Below, one piece after another: positions 6,176 through 6,176 of a stretch of DNA of 6,176 bases. Source of the DNA: Acetobacteraceae bacterium (GTDB lineage: Bacteria; Pseudomonadota; Alphaproteobacteria; Acetobacterales; Acetobacteraceae); NCBI GenBank assembly GCA_947478535.1, contig CANJXD010000358.1, positions 1-6,176 of the forward strand, in the 5' to 3' direction. The position numbers and the translations under genes are program-made. Under the pieces are notes generated by a model that did not search any database, was not told the DNA's origin, and was given only the letters and a program-made list of their open reading frames with translations. Each line of letters opens with the position of its first letter. Position 1 is the stretch's first letter.

Positions 6176-6176
6176 A

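Overview
The window is very GC-rich, with G/C-heavy third codon positions. Its gene content (a Bug-type solute-binding protein, a DUF599 membrane protein, a eukaryotic-type NADP isocitrate dehydrogenase and a DmpA-like P1 peptidase) points to an alphaproteobacterium. An Acetobacteraceae/Roseomonas-like member of the Rhodospirillales is the best guess. That placement rests on family recognition and composition, not on a database search.

Layout, left to right. (1) The 3' end of alaS (+) is cut by the window edge. (2) A 126-bp gap holds three tandem GC-rich hairpins. (3) A DmpA/P1-family self-processing peptidase gene (+) follows. (4) A small gene (+) encodes a membrane-anchored coiled-coil protein with a degenerate C-terminal J-like domain. 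(5) A periplasmic Bug/TctC-type solute-binding protein gene (-) converges on the J-like gene. (6) A DUF1445 gene (D-glutamate cyclase / putative hydro-lyase family, +) is divergent from the Bug gene across a 121-bp shared regulatory gap. (7) A DUF599 four-helix membrane protein gene (-) converges on the DUF1445 gene with only 17 bp between stop codons. (8) icd (-), a complete NADP-dependent isocitrate dehydrogenase, ends in a textbook 12-bp GAAA-tetraloop terminator. (9) The right edge carries the icd leader, a long inverted repeat and possibly the last 19 codons of another minus-strand gene.

How the genes may work together. The divergent Bug/DUF1445 pair is the only likely functional module: uptake or sensing of a small carboxylate or lactam next to a cytoplasmic enzyme of the DUF1445 family. 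No TctA/TctB membrane components lie in the window, so the Bug protein is an orphan here. The remaining genes are housekeeping (alaS, icd) or stand-alone accessory genes. I see no transposase, CRISPR array, tRNA, rRNA, phage gene or toxin-antitoxin pair. I do not claim a new multi-gene system. The least explained items are the J-like membrane protein, the hairpin cluster after alaS, and the DUF599 start lying 27 bp beyond the icd terminator.
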